NCBI GenBank assembly: GCA_022652655.1
Contig: JALCRQ010000002.1
Span: 1 to 64,000 of the forward strand
Direction of reading: 5' to 3'
Length of the DNA stretch: 64,000 nt
Source: Oscillibacter sp.
GTDB taxonomy: Bacteria; Bacillota; Clostridia; Oscillospirales; Oscillospiraceae
Part shown: piece after piece, positions 41,555-53,278 of the stretch
How the letters are laid out: every line of letters starts with the position of its first letter
Position numbering within the stretch: position 1 is the first letter of the stretch
Made by a program: the position numbers and the translations under genes
The notes under the pieces: generated by a model
Databases searched by the model: none
The model's input: the letters and a program-made list of their open reading frames with translations, nothing else
What the model was told of the DNA's origin: nothing

Positions 41555-42325
41555 ATGGAGGAAAATGCCGCCCTGCTGGGGCAAAAATATCTGGAGTGCT
41601 TCTGCCGCCGCTCACGGGACGGCTTTTTTGTGCGCTACGCGGATCCGGCGCTGCCGGACATGTACTGCCACAACTTTCTGGAGCTGAAAAAGCCGGTGGG
41701 CACGCTGCTGCTGCGCAAAACCCTGGAGGAGCGGATCGCCGCCGCCCGGGCCGCCGGAGCGGCATTTTTCCGTCTGGAGCTGGGAATCGAGCCCGCCTCC
41801 CTGCCGGGGGCCTTTCCCCAAGGCGGCGAACCGGAGCACAACGGGCTCTACCGCCTCGCGCCGGAGCGGGCTGCGGTAGAGCGCTGGGCCTCCCCGCCGG
41901 AGTGCGCAATCCGGCCCATGGCGGATTCCGCCGATACGGCGGCGCTGGCGGAGATTGAGCTTTCAAACGCGGATGGCTGCGGCCGGGGCTTCTGTCTCCG
42001 GCGGGCAGAGCGCCGGGCCCGGGTCTATACCTCCGGCGGACCGTGCCGGAATTTCCTGGCGGACTGGAACGGGCAGGCGGCGGGTACCTGTGTGCTTTTC
42101 ACATACGGCGGCATGGGCCGGCTGGAGGATCTGGTGGTCCGCCCGGAGCTGCGCCGCAGAAAAATTGCCTCCTCCCTGCTGCGGACGCTGGTGCTGCGGG
42201 GAATGGACGACGGCTGCCGGGTCTTTTTCCTCACCGCCGACGAGGACGATACGCCCAAGGCTCTCTACCGGGCGCTGGGCTTTGAAAAAACCGTGGACAC
42301 CTGGGCGCTGACCTGGCGCCTTTAA
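41555..42325 (+). CDS. GNAT family N-acetyltransferase with N-terminal extension
   Basis: C-terminal GRLEDLVVRPELRRRKIASSLLRTLVLRGMDDGCRVFFLTADEDDTPKALYRALGFEK. Confidence 0.82.
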   Translation: MEENAALLGQKYLECFCRRSRDGFFVRYADPALPDMYCHNFLELKKPVGTLLLRKTLEERIAAARAAGAAFFRLELGIEPASLPGAFPQGGEPEHNGLYRLAPERAAVERWASPPECAIRPMADSADTAALAEIELSNADGCGRGFCLRRAERRARVYTSGGPCRNFLADWNGQAAGTCVLFTYGGMGRLEDLVVRPELRRRKIASSLLRTLVLRGMDDGCRVFFLTADEDDTPKALYRALGFEKTVDTWALTWRL

Positions 42326-42350
42326 GGCGGAACGGCACCACGCAAACCGC

Positions 42351-42392
42351 AAAAACGCGCCGCCGGGAACATTCCCGGCGGCGCGTTTTTTT
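42351..42392. terminator. Bidirectional terminator
   Basis: AAAAACGCGCCGCCGGGAA-cat-TCCCGGCGGCGCGTTTTTTT. Confidence 0.92.
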
Positions 42393-42431
42393 ACCGGAGC
42401 GCTGCACTCCCGCGGATCCGAATCTCGGCGG

Positions 42432-44261
42432 CTACGCGGCGGGAGCGGTCGTGCCGGCGGTCTGGCCCGACGGGGCCGCAGCCGTGCCGGCCTTAAAGCC
42501 GGTAAGCGTCACGCCGTAGGCGGCCACAATCGTACCGGAGGCCTGGGTGTCGTAGGTGATCTCCACGTCGTCGCCCACATTGAGAATCACCGCATCCGCG
42601 TCGTCCGACGCGCTGATCTGGTAGTAGTGCTCATCTCCCGCCAGGCGGATAAAGTACTGGCTGTTGCCGCCCATGACGGCGCTGCGCAGCTCCGTGACGG
42701 GGCCGGAGACAGAGCCCCGGGCGGATTCCGCGGGCTGGGCCTGGCTGGGATCGATGAGGTTGTTGTTATTGAGCATCACCCGGTAGTTGCTCTCGCAGTC
42801 GGCCACCGTCTGGCCCGTGGCCACGATCTGGTACTGGGAGACGTTGACCATGGCGTACATCTTCACCAGGCCCGCCGCGTCCTTCAAAGACATGAAGTAT
42901 GTGGGCTGTCCGGCAATATTCAGCAGCAGCGGGAAGGTGGCGGTGTACTTCATCTGCTGCACCTGGCCCTGGGCGGACTCCATGGCGGAGAGCTCCTTGG
43001 CGCCGGCCACAGAATAGAATTTTGTCTCCTTGGTGCGCTGGTTGCTGAGAATGAAGCCCACGTTGGACTGGTCGGAGGTGACGGAGGTGACGCCGGTGTA
43101 CATATACACGTCGTCCCCGCCCACCAGATAGTTGTAGCCCTCAGTGGTGACCTTCACGCCCTTCTGTCCGAAAACGGAGTTGAGAAAGCCGTTGTGATAC
43201 TGGCCGTAATAGTCGTACTGCTGCATGATAAGATCGGCGTTGTAGACCCGGTCCACCCACTCGGGCACCTTTTCATAGTACTTGCTCTCGCCGGTGACAG
43301 CGTTGACCAGCACCGCGCCGGAATTGTCCGTGCCGCCGAAAAGGCCCACGCGCTTGACCACCCGGGAGCAGATCCACCAGGGCGTGCCGTCGTCGTCGAT
43401 CTCAAAGTTGGGCTCGTCAAAGAGGTAGGTGGGATAGTGGAACCGCAGATACCGGTAGAGGTTGCGGTTAAAATGCTCCGCCGTGGTGTACTTCATGCCC
43501 TCCTTCAGCCGGACCACCTGGACATTCTGGGTGGTCATGTCAATGATGAGATAGGCGGGAAGTCCCTGGGAGCGGTTGGTAAACCATTTGATAATATCGC
43601 CGTAGCGCAGGGAAGTCACCCGGACGGGGCGGCCATTGTAGTTGATCTGGGTGTAGTCGTCCATGACCTCAAACTGAGACACCATGTCGCTGAGCTCGCC
43701 CAGCTTCCGGCTGCCCAGGCGCTTGGCGGAGTCCTCGTCCAGCATGGGAATCTGGTCATAGGAGATTTCCTCCACCTCGGAGGCGAAGTCGCCGGTCTGC
43801 ACCTTCAGCAGCTTGCTGTACGCCCCCGCCCGAATCACCACCCAGGAGGACAGCGCGCCCACCAGCACCGTGGCGATCAGGAGCAGAACCGCGAAAAACG
43901 GAATCCGGCACTGCTTTTTGACAAAGCCGAAATAGCCCTTGACGCCCTCGCCCTGAAACCCGGAGGTCAGCACGGCGCAGATGCAGTAGGCCGCGCAGAC
44001 GAGGAAAATAAAGACATAGAAATCCTCGCTGTGCAGATTGAGCGCCGGAAGCTCCAGATAGAAGTAGATCGCGGCGAAGGCCAGCGTGACCAGGATGTTG
44101 ATCAGCGTCCGGGTAAAGGCGTTTCCCACGGGTTTGCGGGGTTTTCTCTTGGCCGCATGGGCCTGACGGTACTGATTAAAATCCACCGTGGGACCCTGGT
44201 CGGGCGAAAAGCCGCCGTTTCCGCCGGGCGGCGTAAAGCCCCCGAAGTGTATAAAGCCCAT
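42432..44261 (-). CDS. Uncharacterised multi-TM membrane protein with large C-terminal region
   Basis: 609-aa ORF; several N-terminal TMs (TLINILVTLAFAAIYFYLEL, FYVFIFLVCAAYCICAVL, IPFFAVLLLIATVLVGAL), long soluble region, Ala/Thr/Gly-rich tail; start codon approximate. Confidence 0.8.
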   Translation of the reverse strand: MGFIHFGGFTPPGGNGGFSPDQGPTVDFNQYRQAHAAKRKPRKPVGNAFTRTLINILVTLAFAAIYFYLELPALNLHSEDFYVFIFLVCAAYCICAVLTSGFQGEGVKGYFGFVKKQCRIPFFAVLLLIATVLVGALSSWVVIRAGAYSKLLKVQTGDFASEVEEISYDQIPMLDEDSAKRLGSRKLGELSDMVSQFEVMDDYTQINYNGRPVRVTSLRYGDIIKWFTNRSQGLPAYLIIDMTTQNVQVVRLKEGMKYTTAEHFNRNLYRYLRFHYPTYLFDEPNFEIDDDGTPWWICSRVVKRVGLFGGTDNSGAVLVNAVTGESKYYEKVPEWVDRVYNADLIMQQYDYYGQYHNGFLNSVFGQKGVKVTTEGYNYLVGGDDVYMYTGVTSVTSDQSNVGFILSNQRTKETKFYSVAGAKELSAMESAQGQVQQMKYTATFPLLLNIAGQPTYFMSLKDAAGLVKMYAMVNVSQYQIVATGQTVADCESNYRVMLNNNNLIDPSQAQPAESARGSVSGPVTELRSAVMGGNSQYFIRLAGDEHYYQISASDDADAVILNVGDDVEITYDTQASGTIVAAYGVTLTGFKAGTAAAPSGQTAGTTAPAA

Positions 44262-44399
44262 ATATGGTTCTCCTTTATCGATCGTTTGTGGATGGATGTG
44301 TTCCGTCTTTTTCAGCTTGGATCAGATCATTATACGCTGCCCGGGCAAAAAACACAAGGCCGTGCGGCCCGGAGTGTCTCCGCTCCGGGCCGCATGGCG

Positions 44400-46856
<2,457 letters not shown>

Positions 46857-46913
46857 TGTGTTTCTCTCCTTTCCGTGGGAGACCGTGTTTTTCAAGCAAT
46901 CTCAGACGGTTTG

Positions 46914-47438
46914 TTATTCGCTTTTGCCCATTTCCCCGCGTTCCTTCTCCAGGGCGCGGATTTGATCCCGCAGCTGCGCCGCGCGCTCAAACTCCTCCTG
47001 ATGGACGGCCCTGCGCAGCTCAGAGCGCAGCGCGTTAAGCTGACGCGTCCGGGCAAACCTGCCCTGCGTCTCGCTGTCCACCAGGCTCTCCACGGGAGCG
47101 GGTTTCTGTTCCTGACGGGCGGGAGCTGCGCTCAGAGCGGGCATTTCGGTGAAGAAATCGTCAAAGGGATCCTCGCCGAAGAAGCTGTCCATGCCGCCGG
47201 GCAGGGCGCGCCGGGGGCTGAAAAAGCCGTCCAGCAGTCCGCCGCCGAAGAAGCCGCCGTTCAGGAAATTCTCCATGCCGGCAAACATTCTGCGCCCCTG
47301 GGCGGCGATGGCCTGGGTGTAGCCCAGCTTTTCCGCGCACTCGCTGCACAGATGTTTTTGGGTTATTTTGCCGTTGATGTTGCTCTCGTATACAAAGGTA
47401 ACCTCATTCTTACCGCAATTTTCGCATTTCATAATCAA
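46914..47438 (-). CDS. mcsA: McsA-like protein (zinc-binding, UvrB/UvrC motif)
   Basis: MKCENCGKNEVTFVYESNINGKITQKHLCSECAEKLGY; C-terminal UVR LRRAVHQEEFERAAQLRDQIRALE; between ctsR and clpC. Confidence 0.92.
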   Translation of the reverse strand: MIMKCENCGKNEVTFVYESNINGKITQKHLCSECAEKLGYTQAIAAQGRRMFAGMENFLNGGFFGGGLLDGFFSPRRALPGGMDSFFGEDPFDDFFTEMPALSAAPARQEQKPAPVESLVDSETQGRFARTRQLNALRSELRRAVHQEEFERAAQLRDQIRALEKERGEMGKSE

Positions 47439-47493
47439 TTCCTCCTATAAAATCAAGATATGAATGAACTTTTTCAGATCCGGGCCCCCGGGC

Positions 47494-47946
47494 TCACACC
47501 TGATGGATGAGCACCTGCTTGACAAGGTCGGCCCGGACGGCGTCCCGGAAGCTCCGGGGCACCTTTAAAAGCGCCTTGTCCCCCACGGCCAGCGCCAGGG
47601 TCTGGCCCACCGGCTCCGCCAGCGCGCCGGATTCCACCAGATTGCCCAGGATGGCCCGGGCGCTGGGCAGATCCAGCTCCTCACCGATGGAGTTGATCAC
47701 CTGCATTAAAAGTGTCTGGCGATCCACATGCACCCGGGTGATGCGGATGTATCCGTTGCCGCCCCGGCGGCTCTCCACAATATAGCCGTGCTCCGGTGAA
47801 AAGCGGGTGGAGACCACATAGTTGATCTGGCTGGGCACGCAGTTGAACTGCTGCGCCAGATCGTTCCGCTGAATCTCCAGCACGCCGCCGTCGGCCTCCT
47901 GCAGTCCCTCCTGGAGGAACTGGGCTATCAAATCCGTCAATCCCAT
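47494..47946 (-). CDS. ctsR: Class III stress repressor CtsR
   Basis: LTDLIAQFLQEGLQEADGGVLEIQRNDLAQQFNCVPSQINYVVSTRFSPEHGYIVESRRGGNGYIRI. Confidence 0.95.
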   Translation of the reverse strand: MGLTDLIAQFLQEGLQEADGGVLEIQRNDLAQQFNCVPSQINYVVSTRFSPEHGYIVESRRGGNGYIRITRVHVDRQTLLMQVINSIGEELDLPSARAILGNLVESGALAEPVGQTLALAVGDKALLKVPRSFRDAVRADLVKQVLIHQV

Positions 47947-47996
47947 TTTGCGGACATCCCCTTTCCGTAAGCAAGCCCGTCAGTGTTTTATCTGAC

Positions 47997-48013
47997 TTTG
48001 ACTTTCTTTGATC
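47997..48013 (-). promoter_or_regulatory. CtsR box 1 (downstream of -10)
   Basis: Minus strand GATCAAA-GAA-AGTCAAA, near-consensus to RGTCAAA-NAN-RGTCAAA. Confidence 0.75.
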
Positions 48014-48028
48014 TTCTTTGTAAATCGT

Positions 48029-48056
48029 AGTATACCACGGTGCCGCCGTTTGTCAA
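48029..48056 (-). promoter_or_regulatory. ctsR operon promoter
   Basis: Minus strand TTGACA - 16 bp - TATACT. Confidence 0.8.
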
Positions 48057-48064
48057 TAGGTTTT

Positions 48065-48081
48065 TTTGACTTTTCCTGACC
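48065..48081 (-). promoter_or_regulatory. Possible CtsR box 2 (upstream of -35)
   Basis: Minus strand GGTCAGG-AAA-AGTCAAA. Confidence 0.5.
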
Positions 48082-48210
48082 AAGATGAAAACAATTTGTG
48101 AACGGCCTGTTTTCCGGGGGAATCCTTTGCCGTTTTTTTAACAAAACGCCTTGCTTTTTTGCGATTGTATGCTAAAATAAGTGTTACTAATTTTGATGGA
48201 GGTGCTTCCC

Positions 48211-48384
48211 ATGGCTTATAAAATTACATCCGCCTGTGTCAGCTGCGGCTCCTGCGCAAGCGTCTGCCCCGCTGGTGCAATCTCTCAGGGCGATACATCC
48301 TACGTCATCGACGCCGATGCCTGCCTGAGCTGCGGCTCCTGCTGCGATACCTGCCCCAACGGCGCCATCGTTCCCGCCGAATAA
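48211..48384 (+). CDS. 2[4Fe-4S] ferredoxin
   Basis: MAYKITSACVSCGSCASVCPAGAISQGDTSYVIDADACLSCGSCCDTCPNGAIVPAE. Confidence 0.96.
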   Translation: MAYKITSACVSCGSCASVCPAGAISQGDTSYVIDADACLSCGSCCDTCPNGAIVPAE

Positions 48385-48397
48385 GGAGACCTTTTTC

Positions 48398-48437
48398 AAG
48401 AGCACCGCAGGCAAATCCGCCTGCGGTGCTCTTCTTC
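48398..48437 (+). terminator. Terminator after ferredoxin
   Basis: AAGAGCACCGCAGGC-aaatcc-GCCTGCGGTGCTCTT. Confidence 0.85.
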
Positions 48438-48486
48438 TGCTTGCGGACGGGGCGTTTTTCGCCTATAATAGCGGCAGACAAATCTG

Positions 48487-49236
48487 ATGTTTGGAGGGGA
48501 CGCCATGGAGCATCTGGACCGTCTGGACGGTACGAACTGGGTATTCCGGTACGGCGGCTCCTTTCCCCCGGGCACGGACTCGTTTCTGCTCTCCGCCTTT
48601 CCCGGTCTGCGCCGGGGCCAGAGCGTGTGCGATCTGGGCTGCGGGGCGGGCCTTCTGGGGCTGCTCCTGCTGCGGCGGGAACCGTCCCTCCGGGTGACCG
48701 GGGTGGAGCTGGACCGGGACGCCTGCCTTCTGGCGGAGGAGAACGCCCGGGCCAACGGCCTTTCGGAGCGTCTGCGCTTTGTGGGCGCCGACCTCCGGAA
48801 ACCGGAGGAGCTGCCCGCCCCGGGGAGCTTCGATCTGGCAGTGTGCAATCCCCCCTATTTTCCGCCGGACAGCGGCGCTCTGTCGCCTCAGGCGTCCCGC
48901 AGGGCCGCCCGGGCAGAGCTCACCTGCTCCCTGGATCAGGTGTGCGCCGCGGCGGCCCGGCTGGTGCGCTGGGGCGGCCGCTTCGCTGTGGTCTACCGGC
49001 CGGAACGTCTGACGGATCTGCTGAATACCATGCGGCAGAGGGGGCTGGAGCCCAAGCGTCTGCGCTTTGTGCAGCGAACCGCCTCCTCCGCTCCCTCCCT
49101 TCTGCTGGCGGAGGGCCGCCGGGGCGGCGGGCCGGGGCTGCGGACGGAGGCGCCGCTGCTGCTGGAGGGGCCGGACGGCAGGTCCTCGGCGGAGCTGGAC
49201 GCCATCTATTGGAAAGGACCGGTGACAACGCTATGA
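48487..49236 (+). CDS. tRNA1(Val) (adenine-N6)-methyltransferase-like (YfiC/TrmN6 family)
   Basis: VCDLGCGAGLLGLLLLRREP; LAVCNPPYFPPDSGALSP; next to rsmI (ATGA overlap). Confidence 0.88.
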   Translation: MFGGDAMEHLDRLDGTNWVFRYGGSFPPGTDSFLLSAFPGLRRGQSVCDLGCGAGLLGLLLLRREPSLRVTGVELDRDACLLAEENARANGLSERLRFVGADLRKPEELPAPGSFDLAVCNPPYFPPDSGALSPQASRRAARAELTCSLDQVCAAAARLVRWGGRFAVVYRPERLTDLLNTMRQRGLEPKRLRFVQRTASSAPSLLLAEGRRGGGPGLRTEAPLLLEGPDGRSSAELDAIYWKGPVTTL

Positions 49237-50072
49237 GCGGAACCCTGTATCTGGTTGCGACCCCCATCGGGAATCTGGGCGATTTTTCTCCCCGGGCGGC
49301 GGAAACGCTGCAAAGCGTGGATTTTATCGCCGCGGAGGACACCCGGGTCTCCCTGAAGCTGCTGAACCGCTTCGGCATCAAAAAATCCATGGTCAGCTAT
49401 CACGAGCACAACCATGTCTCCGCGGGCCAGTCCATCCTCCGGCGGCTGCTGGCCGGAGAGAGCTGCGCCTTGGTCACCGACGCCGGAATGCCCGCCGTCT
49501 CCGACCCCGGGGAGGATCTGGTGCGCGCCTGCGCGGAAAACGGCGTGCCGGTGACGGTGATTCCGGGCTGCTGCGCCGCGGTGTGCGCGCTGGCGGCCTC
49601 CGGCCTGCCCACCGGCCGCTTTACCTTCGAGGGATTCCTGGCCGTCAACAGAAAAAGCCGCCGGGAGCATCTGCAGTCCCTGCGGGGCGAGGAGCGCACC
49701 ATGCTGTTCCACGAGGCGCCCCACAAGCTGCGCACCACCCTGGACGACCTGGCGGACGCCTTCGGCCCGGAGCGGCCGGTGGCCCTGTGCCGGGAGATGA
49801 CCAAGCTCCACGAGGAGATTCTGCGCACCACCCTGGGCGGCGCCCAGGAGCACTACCGGGAGAACACCCCCAAGGGCGAATACGTCCTGGTGGTGGCCGG
49901 CGCAAAGCGGCCGGATCCCACCTCCGTCACGCTGGAGGAGGGCGTGGATCTGGTTTTGAAAATGCGGGAGGCCGGTACCCGGATGAAGGACGCCGTCCGC
50001 CAGGTGGCGGAGGATACGGGCCTGTCCCGAAACGAGCTGTACCACGCCGCCGTCGGCGGCCGCCCCGAGTAA
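49233..50072 (+). CDS. rsmI: 16S rRNA (cytidine-2'-O)-methyltransferase RsmI
   Basis: MSGTLYLVATPIGNLGDFSPRAAETLQSVDFIAAEDTR; ALVTDAGMPAVSDPG. Confidence 0.96.
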   Translation: MSGTLYLVATPIGNLGDFSPRAAETLQSVDFIAAEDTRVSLKLLNRFGIKKSMVSYHEHNHVSAGQSILRRLLAGESCALVTDAGMPAVSDPGEDLVRACAENGVPVTVIPGCCAAVCALAASGLPTGRFTFEGFLAVNRKSRREHLQSLRGEERTMLFHEAPHKLRTTLDDLADAFGPERPVALCREMTKLHEEILRTTLGGAQEHYRENTPKGEYVLVVAGAKRPDPTSVTLEEGVDLVLKMREAGTRMKDAVRQVAEDTGLSRNELYHAAVGGRPE

Positions 50073-50091
50073 GTCCCCCTGCCGGCAAACA

Positions 50092-50124
50092 AAAAAAGAG
50101 ACGCCCCGAGGGGCGTCTTTTTTA
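50092..50124. terminator. Bidirectional terminator
   Basis: GACGCCC-CGAG-GGGCGTC flanked by A- and T-runs. Confidence 0.88.
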
Positions 50125-50143
50125 TTTGCTCTTTTAGGAGCTT

Positions 50144-50386
50144 TTACAGATTTTTCAGTTCCTTCAGGCATTTGGGACACACATTTTTCCCCCTGAAGGT
50201 CGTGATATCCTTGGTGCTGTCGCAAAAAACGCAGCTGGGTTTATATTTTTTCAGAATGACGGAGGACCCTTCCACATAGATTTCCAATGCGTCCCGCTCC
50301 GCAATATCCAGCGTCCGGCGCATCTCGATGGGAAGCACGATCCGGCCCAGCTCATCGACTTTTCTGACAATTCCGGTTGATTTCAT
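50144..50386 (-). CDS. AbrB/SpoVT-family transition-state regulator
   Basis: MKSTGIVRKVDELGRIVLPIEMRRTLDIAERDALEIYVEGSSVILKKYKPSCVFC. Confidence 0.94.
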   Translation of the reverse strand: MKSTGIVRKVDELGRIVLPIEMRRTLDIAERDALEIYVEGSSVILKKYKPSCVFCDSTKDITTFRGKNVCPKCLKELKNL

Positions 50387-50563
50387 CTGTTGACTCCTTT
50401 CCCGGGCAGACCCCGTAGTACCCCACTGAGCGAAACTCAGTTATGTTAAGTGAACAATAACATATTCTGGATAACGCTGTCAACTAATTTTTACATATAT
50501 TTACAATCAATTCATAAATTCGGCAGACTGTGACAGTCCGCGGAACCGGAAAGGCGGTAGGAT

Positions 50564-51199
50564 ATGGCAATGACAGTGGTTTGGACCGGCATGGTGGCGG
50601 TTTCCGTCCTGTTCGGCGCGCTGACAGGCCGCCTGGACGCGGTGGCCTCCGCCGCGCTGGAGGGGGCCTCCGCCGCCGTGACCCTGTGCATTTCCACGGC
50701 AGGCGTGCTGTGCCTGTGGAGCGGCGTCATGGAGATCATGCGCCGGTGCGGACTGGCTGAAAAGCTGGCCCGTGCCTTCCGGCCCCTTCTGCGGCTGCTG
50801 CTGCCGCAGGCGTGCCGGGACGCGGACACGCTGGCCTCCATTTCCGCCAACGTCTCGGCCAATCTGCTGGGGCTGGGAAACGCGGCGACGCCTCCGGGAA
50901 TCCGCGCCGCGGAGCGTATGGCCCGGGGCTGCGGCGGCGTGGCCTCCGACGAGCTGTGCCTGCTGGTGGTTTTGAACACCGCCTCCATTCAGCTCATTCC
51001 GGCCACGGTGGCCGGCGTCCGGGCGGCCTGCGGAGCCAGGGCCCCCTTCGACATTCTGCCGGCGGTCTGGCTGGCCTCCGCGCTGAGCGTAACCGCGGGG
51101 ATCCTGGCCGCCAAGGGCATGGCCCGGGTGGGACTGTGCGTCCGGCGGCCCCGGCGGCAGCGCCGAGGCGCTCCTGTCCGGAGAGGGGCGGCGCTATGA
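50564..51199 (+). CDS. spmA: Spore maturation protein A
   Basis: Nucleoside-recognition/gate domain; NVSANLLGLGNAATPPGIRAAERM; ELCLLVVLNTASIQLIPATV; followed by spmB. Confidence 0.9.
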   Translation: MAMTVVWTGMVAVSVLFGALTGRLDAVASAALEGASAAVTLCISTAGVLCLWSGVMEIMRRCGLAEKLARAFRPLLRLLLPQACRDADTLASISANVSANLLGLGNAATPPGIRAAERMARGCGGVASDELCLLVVLNTASIQLIPATVAGVRAACGARAPFDILPAVWLASALSVTAGILAAKGMARVGLCVRRPRRQRRGAPVRRGAAL

Positions 51200-51717
51200 A
51201 GCTCTCATCCCTGGCAGTCCCCCTGCTGCTGGCCGGCACGGCGGTTTACGCCATGACCCGGAAGGTGGATGTATATGACGCGCTGACCGCCGGCGCAGGC
51301 GACGGGCTGACCATCATTCTCCGCATTCTTCCGGCTCTGGTGGGGCTTTTGACGGCGGTGTCCATGTTCCGGGCCTCCGGCGCCATGGAATGGCTGACCG
51401 GGCTGTGCTCTCCCCTGCTTTCAAAGCTGGGTGTTCCGGCGGAGCTGATGCCGCTGATGCTGATCCGTCCGATTTCCGGCAACGGCGCTCTGGCGGTGGG
51501 CAGCGAGCTCATCCGCACCTACGGCGCCGACAGCACCGTCGGCCGCACGGCGGCCGTGATGCTGGGCAGCACGGAGACCACCTTCTATACCATTGCGGTC
51601 TATTACGGCTCCGCGGGAATCCGGCGCACCCGGCACACGATCCCCGCGGCCATCACCGCCGATCTGGCGGGATTTTTCGCCTCCGCGCTGGCTGTGCGGA
51701 TTTTCTTCCCGGGCTGA
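51196..51717 (+). CDS. spmB: Spore maturation protein B
   Basis: KVDVYDALTAGAGDGLTIILRILPALVGLL; RPISGNGALAVGSELIRTYGADSTVGRTAAVMLGSTETTFYTIAVYYGSAGIRRTRHTIPAA. Confidence 0.93.
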   Translation: MKLSSLAVPLLLAGTAVYAMTRKVDVYDALTAGAGDGLTIILRILPALVGLLTAVSMFRASGAMEWLTGLCSPLLSKLGVPAELMPLMLIRPISGNGALAVGSELIRTYGADSTVGRTAAVMLGSTETTFYTIAVYYGSAGIRRTRHTIPAAITADLAGFFASALAVRIFFPG

Positions 51718-51818
51718 ACCGGCAGAGCCGGACGCGAAAAAGCCGGGGCCCTTCCGCGAAAGGGTCCCGGCAGTTCTGCTGCCGGCACAAACGCTGTTTG
51801 AACCGGGCCAAACGCGCG

Positions 51819-52349
51819 TCACAGATTTTTTCCCAGGTCATACGCCTGACGCGGATAATCGGTGCCCTCCAGCGCCGCGGCGTTGGCGCAGTCCACGGCA
51901 GCCACCGTTCCCGCCATCGTCCACTCAAGGTACTTGGCCATCTCGCGGAACGACGTCAGAGCCCCCTCCGCCGCCGCGGTATCCGCATCCGCCATAGCCA
52001 GAAGCAGCGCTGTTTTCTTCCGCCCGTGCAGCGCGGCGCCGCTGGCGTAGAACCGGTCGATCACCGTCTTGAGCTGCGCGCTGACGGCGTAGTAGTAGAT
52101 GGGAGAGGCGAAGATCACCGCGTCTGCCTCCAGCAGCCGCAGCGTCAGCTCCCGCATGTCGTCCTGAAACACGCATACGCCGCTGTCGCGGCATTTTTCG
52201 CAGGCGATGCAGGGATGGACATTCCGATACGCGGCGTCAAACCGATAGACCTGATGGCCCGCCTCCTCCGCACCCCGGAGGAACTGCCGGGCCAGGGCGG
52301 CGGTGGTGCCGCTGCGATGGGCGCTGCCTGTGATCATTACAATTTTCAT
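51819..52349 (-). CDS. Flavodoxin-fold NAD(P)H-dependent oxidoreductase, iron-sulfur flavoprotein-like
   Basis: MKIVMITGSAHRSGTTAALARQF; CIACEKCRDSGVC (Cx2Cx2Cx5C); SPIYYYAVSAQLKTVIDRFY. Confidence 0.88.
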   Translation of the reverse strand: MKIVMITGSAHRSGTTAALARQFLRGAEEAGHQVYRFDAAYRNVHPCIACEKCRDSGVCVFQDDMRELTLRLLEADAVIFASPIYYYAVSAQLKTVIDRFYASGAALHGRKKTALLLAMADADTAAAEGALTSFREMAKYLEWTMAGTVAAVDCANAAALEGTDYPRQAYDLGKNL

Positions 52350-52390
52350 AACTGTCCTTCTCCTTTTTCAACCATTCTCCGGCCGGCTTC

Positions 52391-53008
52391 TCAGCGGATA
52401 AAATGCGTGGGAGTCCACTCCTCCTTGGCCGGCAGACCGTACCGCTCTTTCCCCAGGGCGATGCTGCGCATGAGGAACGTCATGTTCTCCGCCAGCACGC
52501 GCATGGTCTGCAGCCCCTCCGCGTCCCGGGCGGCCTCGCCGGGCGCCCGGCCGTGGATGCTGTTCCAGTACTGGCTGGAGGCCACCGGCATGCCGCTGAT
52601 GGTGAAATATTTGTTGAGCTCGTCAAAGGTGGCAGACAGCCCGCCCCGCCGGGCGGCCACCACGCTGGCGCCCACCTTCATGGTCTTGTCGAAGGCGGTG
52701 CTGAAAAAGAGCCTGTCCAAAAAGGCGATCAGGGTGGCGTTGGCGGACGCGTAGTAAACCGGGCTGGCCGCCACCAGGCCGTCGCAGGCTTCCAGCTTCG
52801 GGGCCGTCTCGTTCACCAGATCGTCAAAGACGCATCTGCCCGTCTTTCCGCAGGAGCGGCAGGCGATACAGCCCCGAATATCCCGGCTGCCCACCAGGAT
52901 GGTCTCCGTTTCGACGCCGTTTTTGGCGAATATCTTTTCCATTTCCCCCAGGGCCACGGCGGTATTGCCGTCCGCGTGGGGACTTCCGTTCAGCATTAAA
53001 ACCTTCAT
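52391..53008 (-). CDS. Flavodoxin-fold NAD(P)H-dependent oxidoreductase, iron-sulfur flavoprotein-like
   Basis: MKVLMLNGSPHADGNTAVALGEM; CIACRSCGKTGRC (Cx2Cx2Cx5C); SPVYYASANATLIAFLDRLFF. Confidence 0.88.
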   Translation of the reverse strand: MKVLMLNGSPHADGNTAVALGEMEKIFAKNGVETETILVGSRDIRGCIACRSCGKTGRCVFDDLVNETAPKLEACDGLVAASPVYYASANATLIAFLDRLFFSTAFDKTMKVGASVVAARRGGLSATFDELNKYFTISGMPVASSQYWNSIHGRAPGEAARDAEGLQTMRVLAENMTFLMRSIALGKERYGLPAKEEWTPTHFIR

Positions 53009-53278
53009 AGCGCTCCTCCTGCCGCCTGTGTCCCCCATGCCGTGCCTGACGCCGGCCGGAGGACGGATTTTCCGTACCTCTATATTATAATGGAACGCCC
53101 AAAAATAACAAGTACCGTTCCCGCCGCTGCGGGCCCCGCGCCAAGGAAGGGTCTCCCCTCCGCCCGCAGCCCCGCCAAAACCGCATCGCAAGCCGGCCTC
53201 TGCAATTTGAATGAAAAAAGCATCCCCCCGGCGCCGTTTTCCGCCGCAGCGGGAAACAGAGCGGGAAGGGATGTTTTT

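Noticed and set aside
51739-51780. GC hairpin after spmB (GCCGGGGCCCTT..AAGGGTCCCGGC)
   Set aside because: No T-run on either side, so not called as a terminator.
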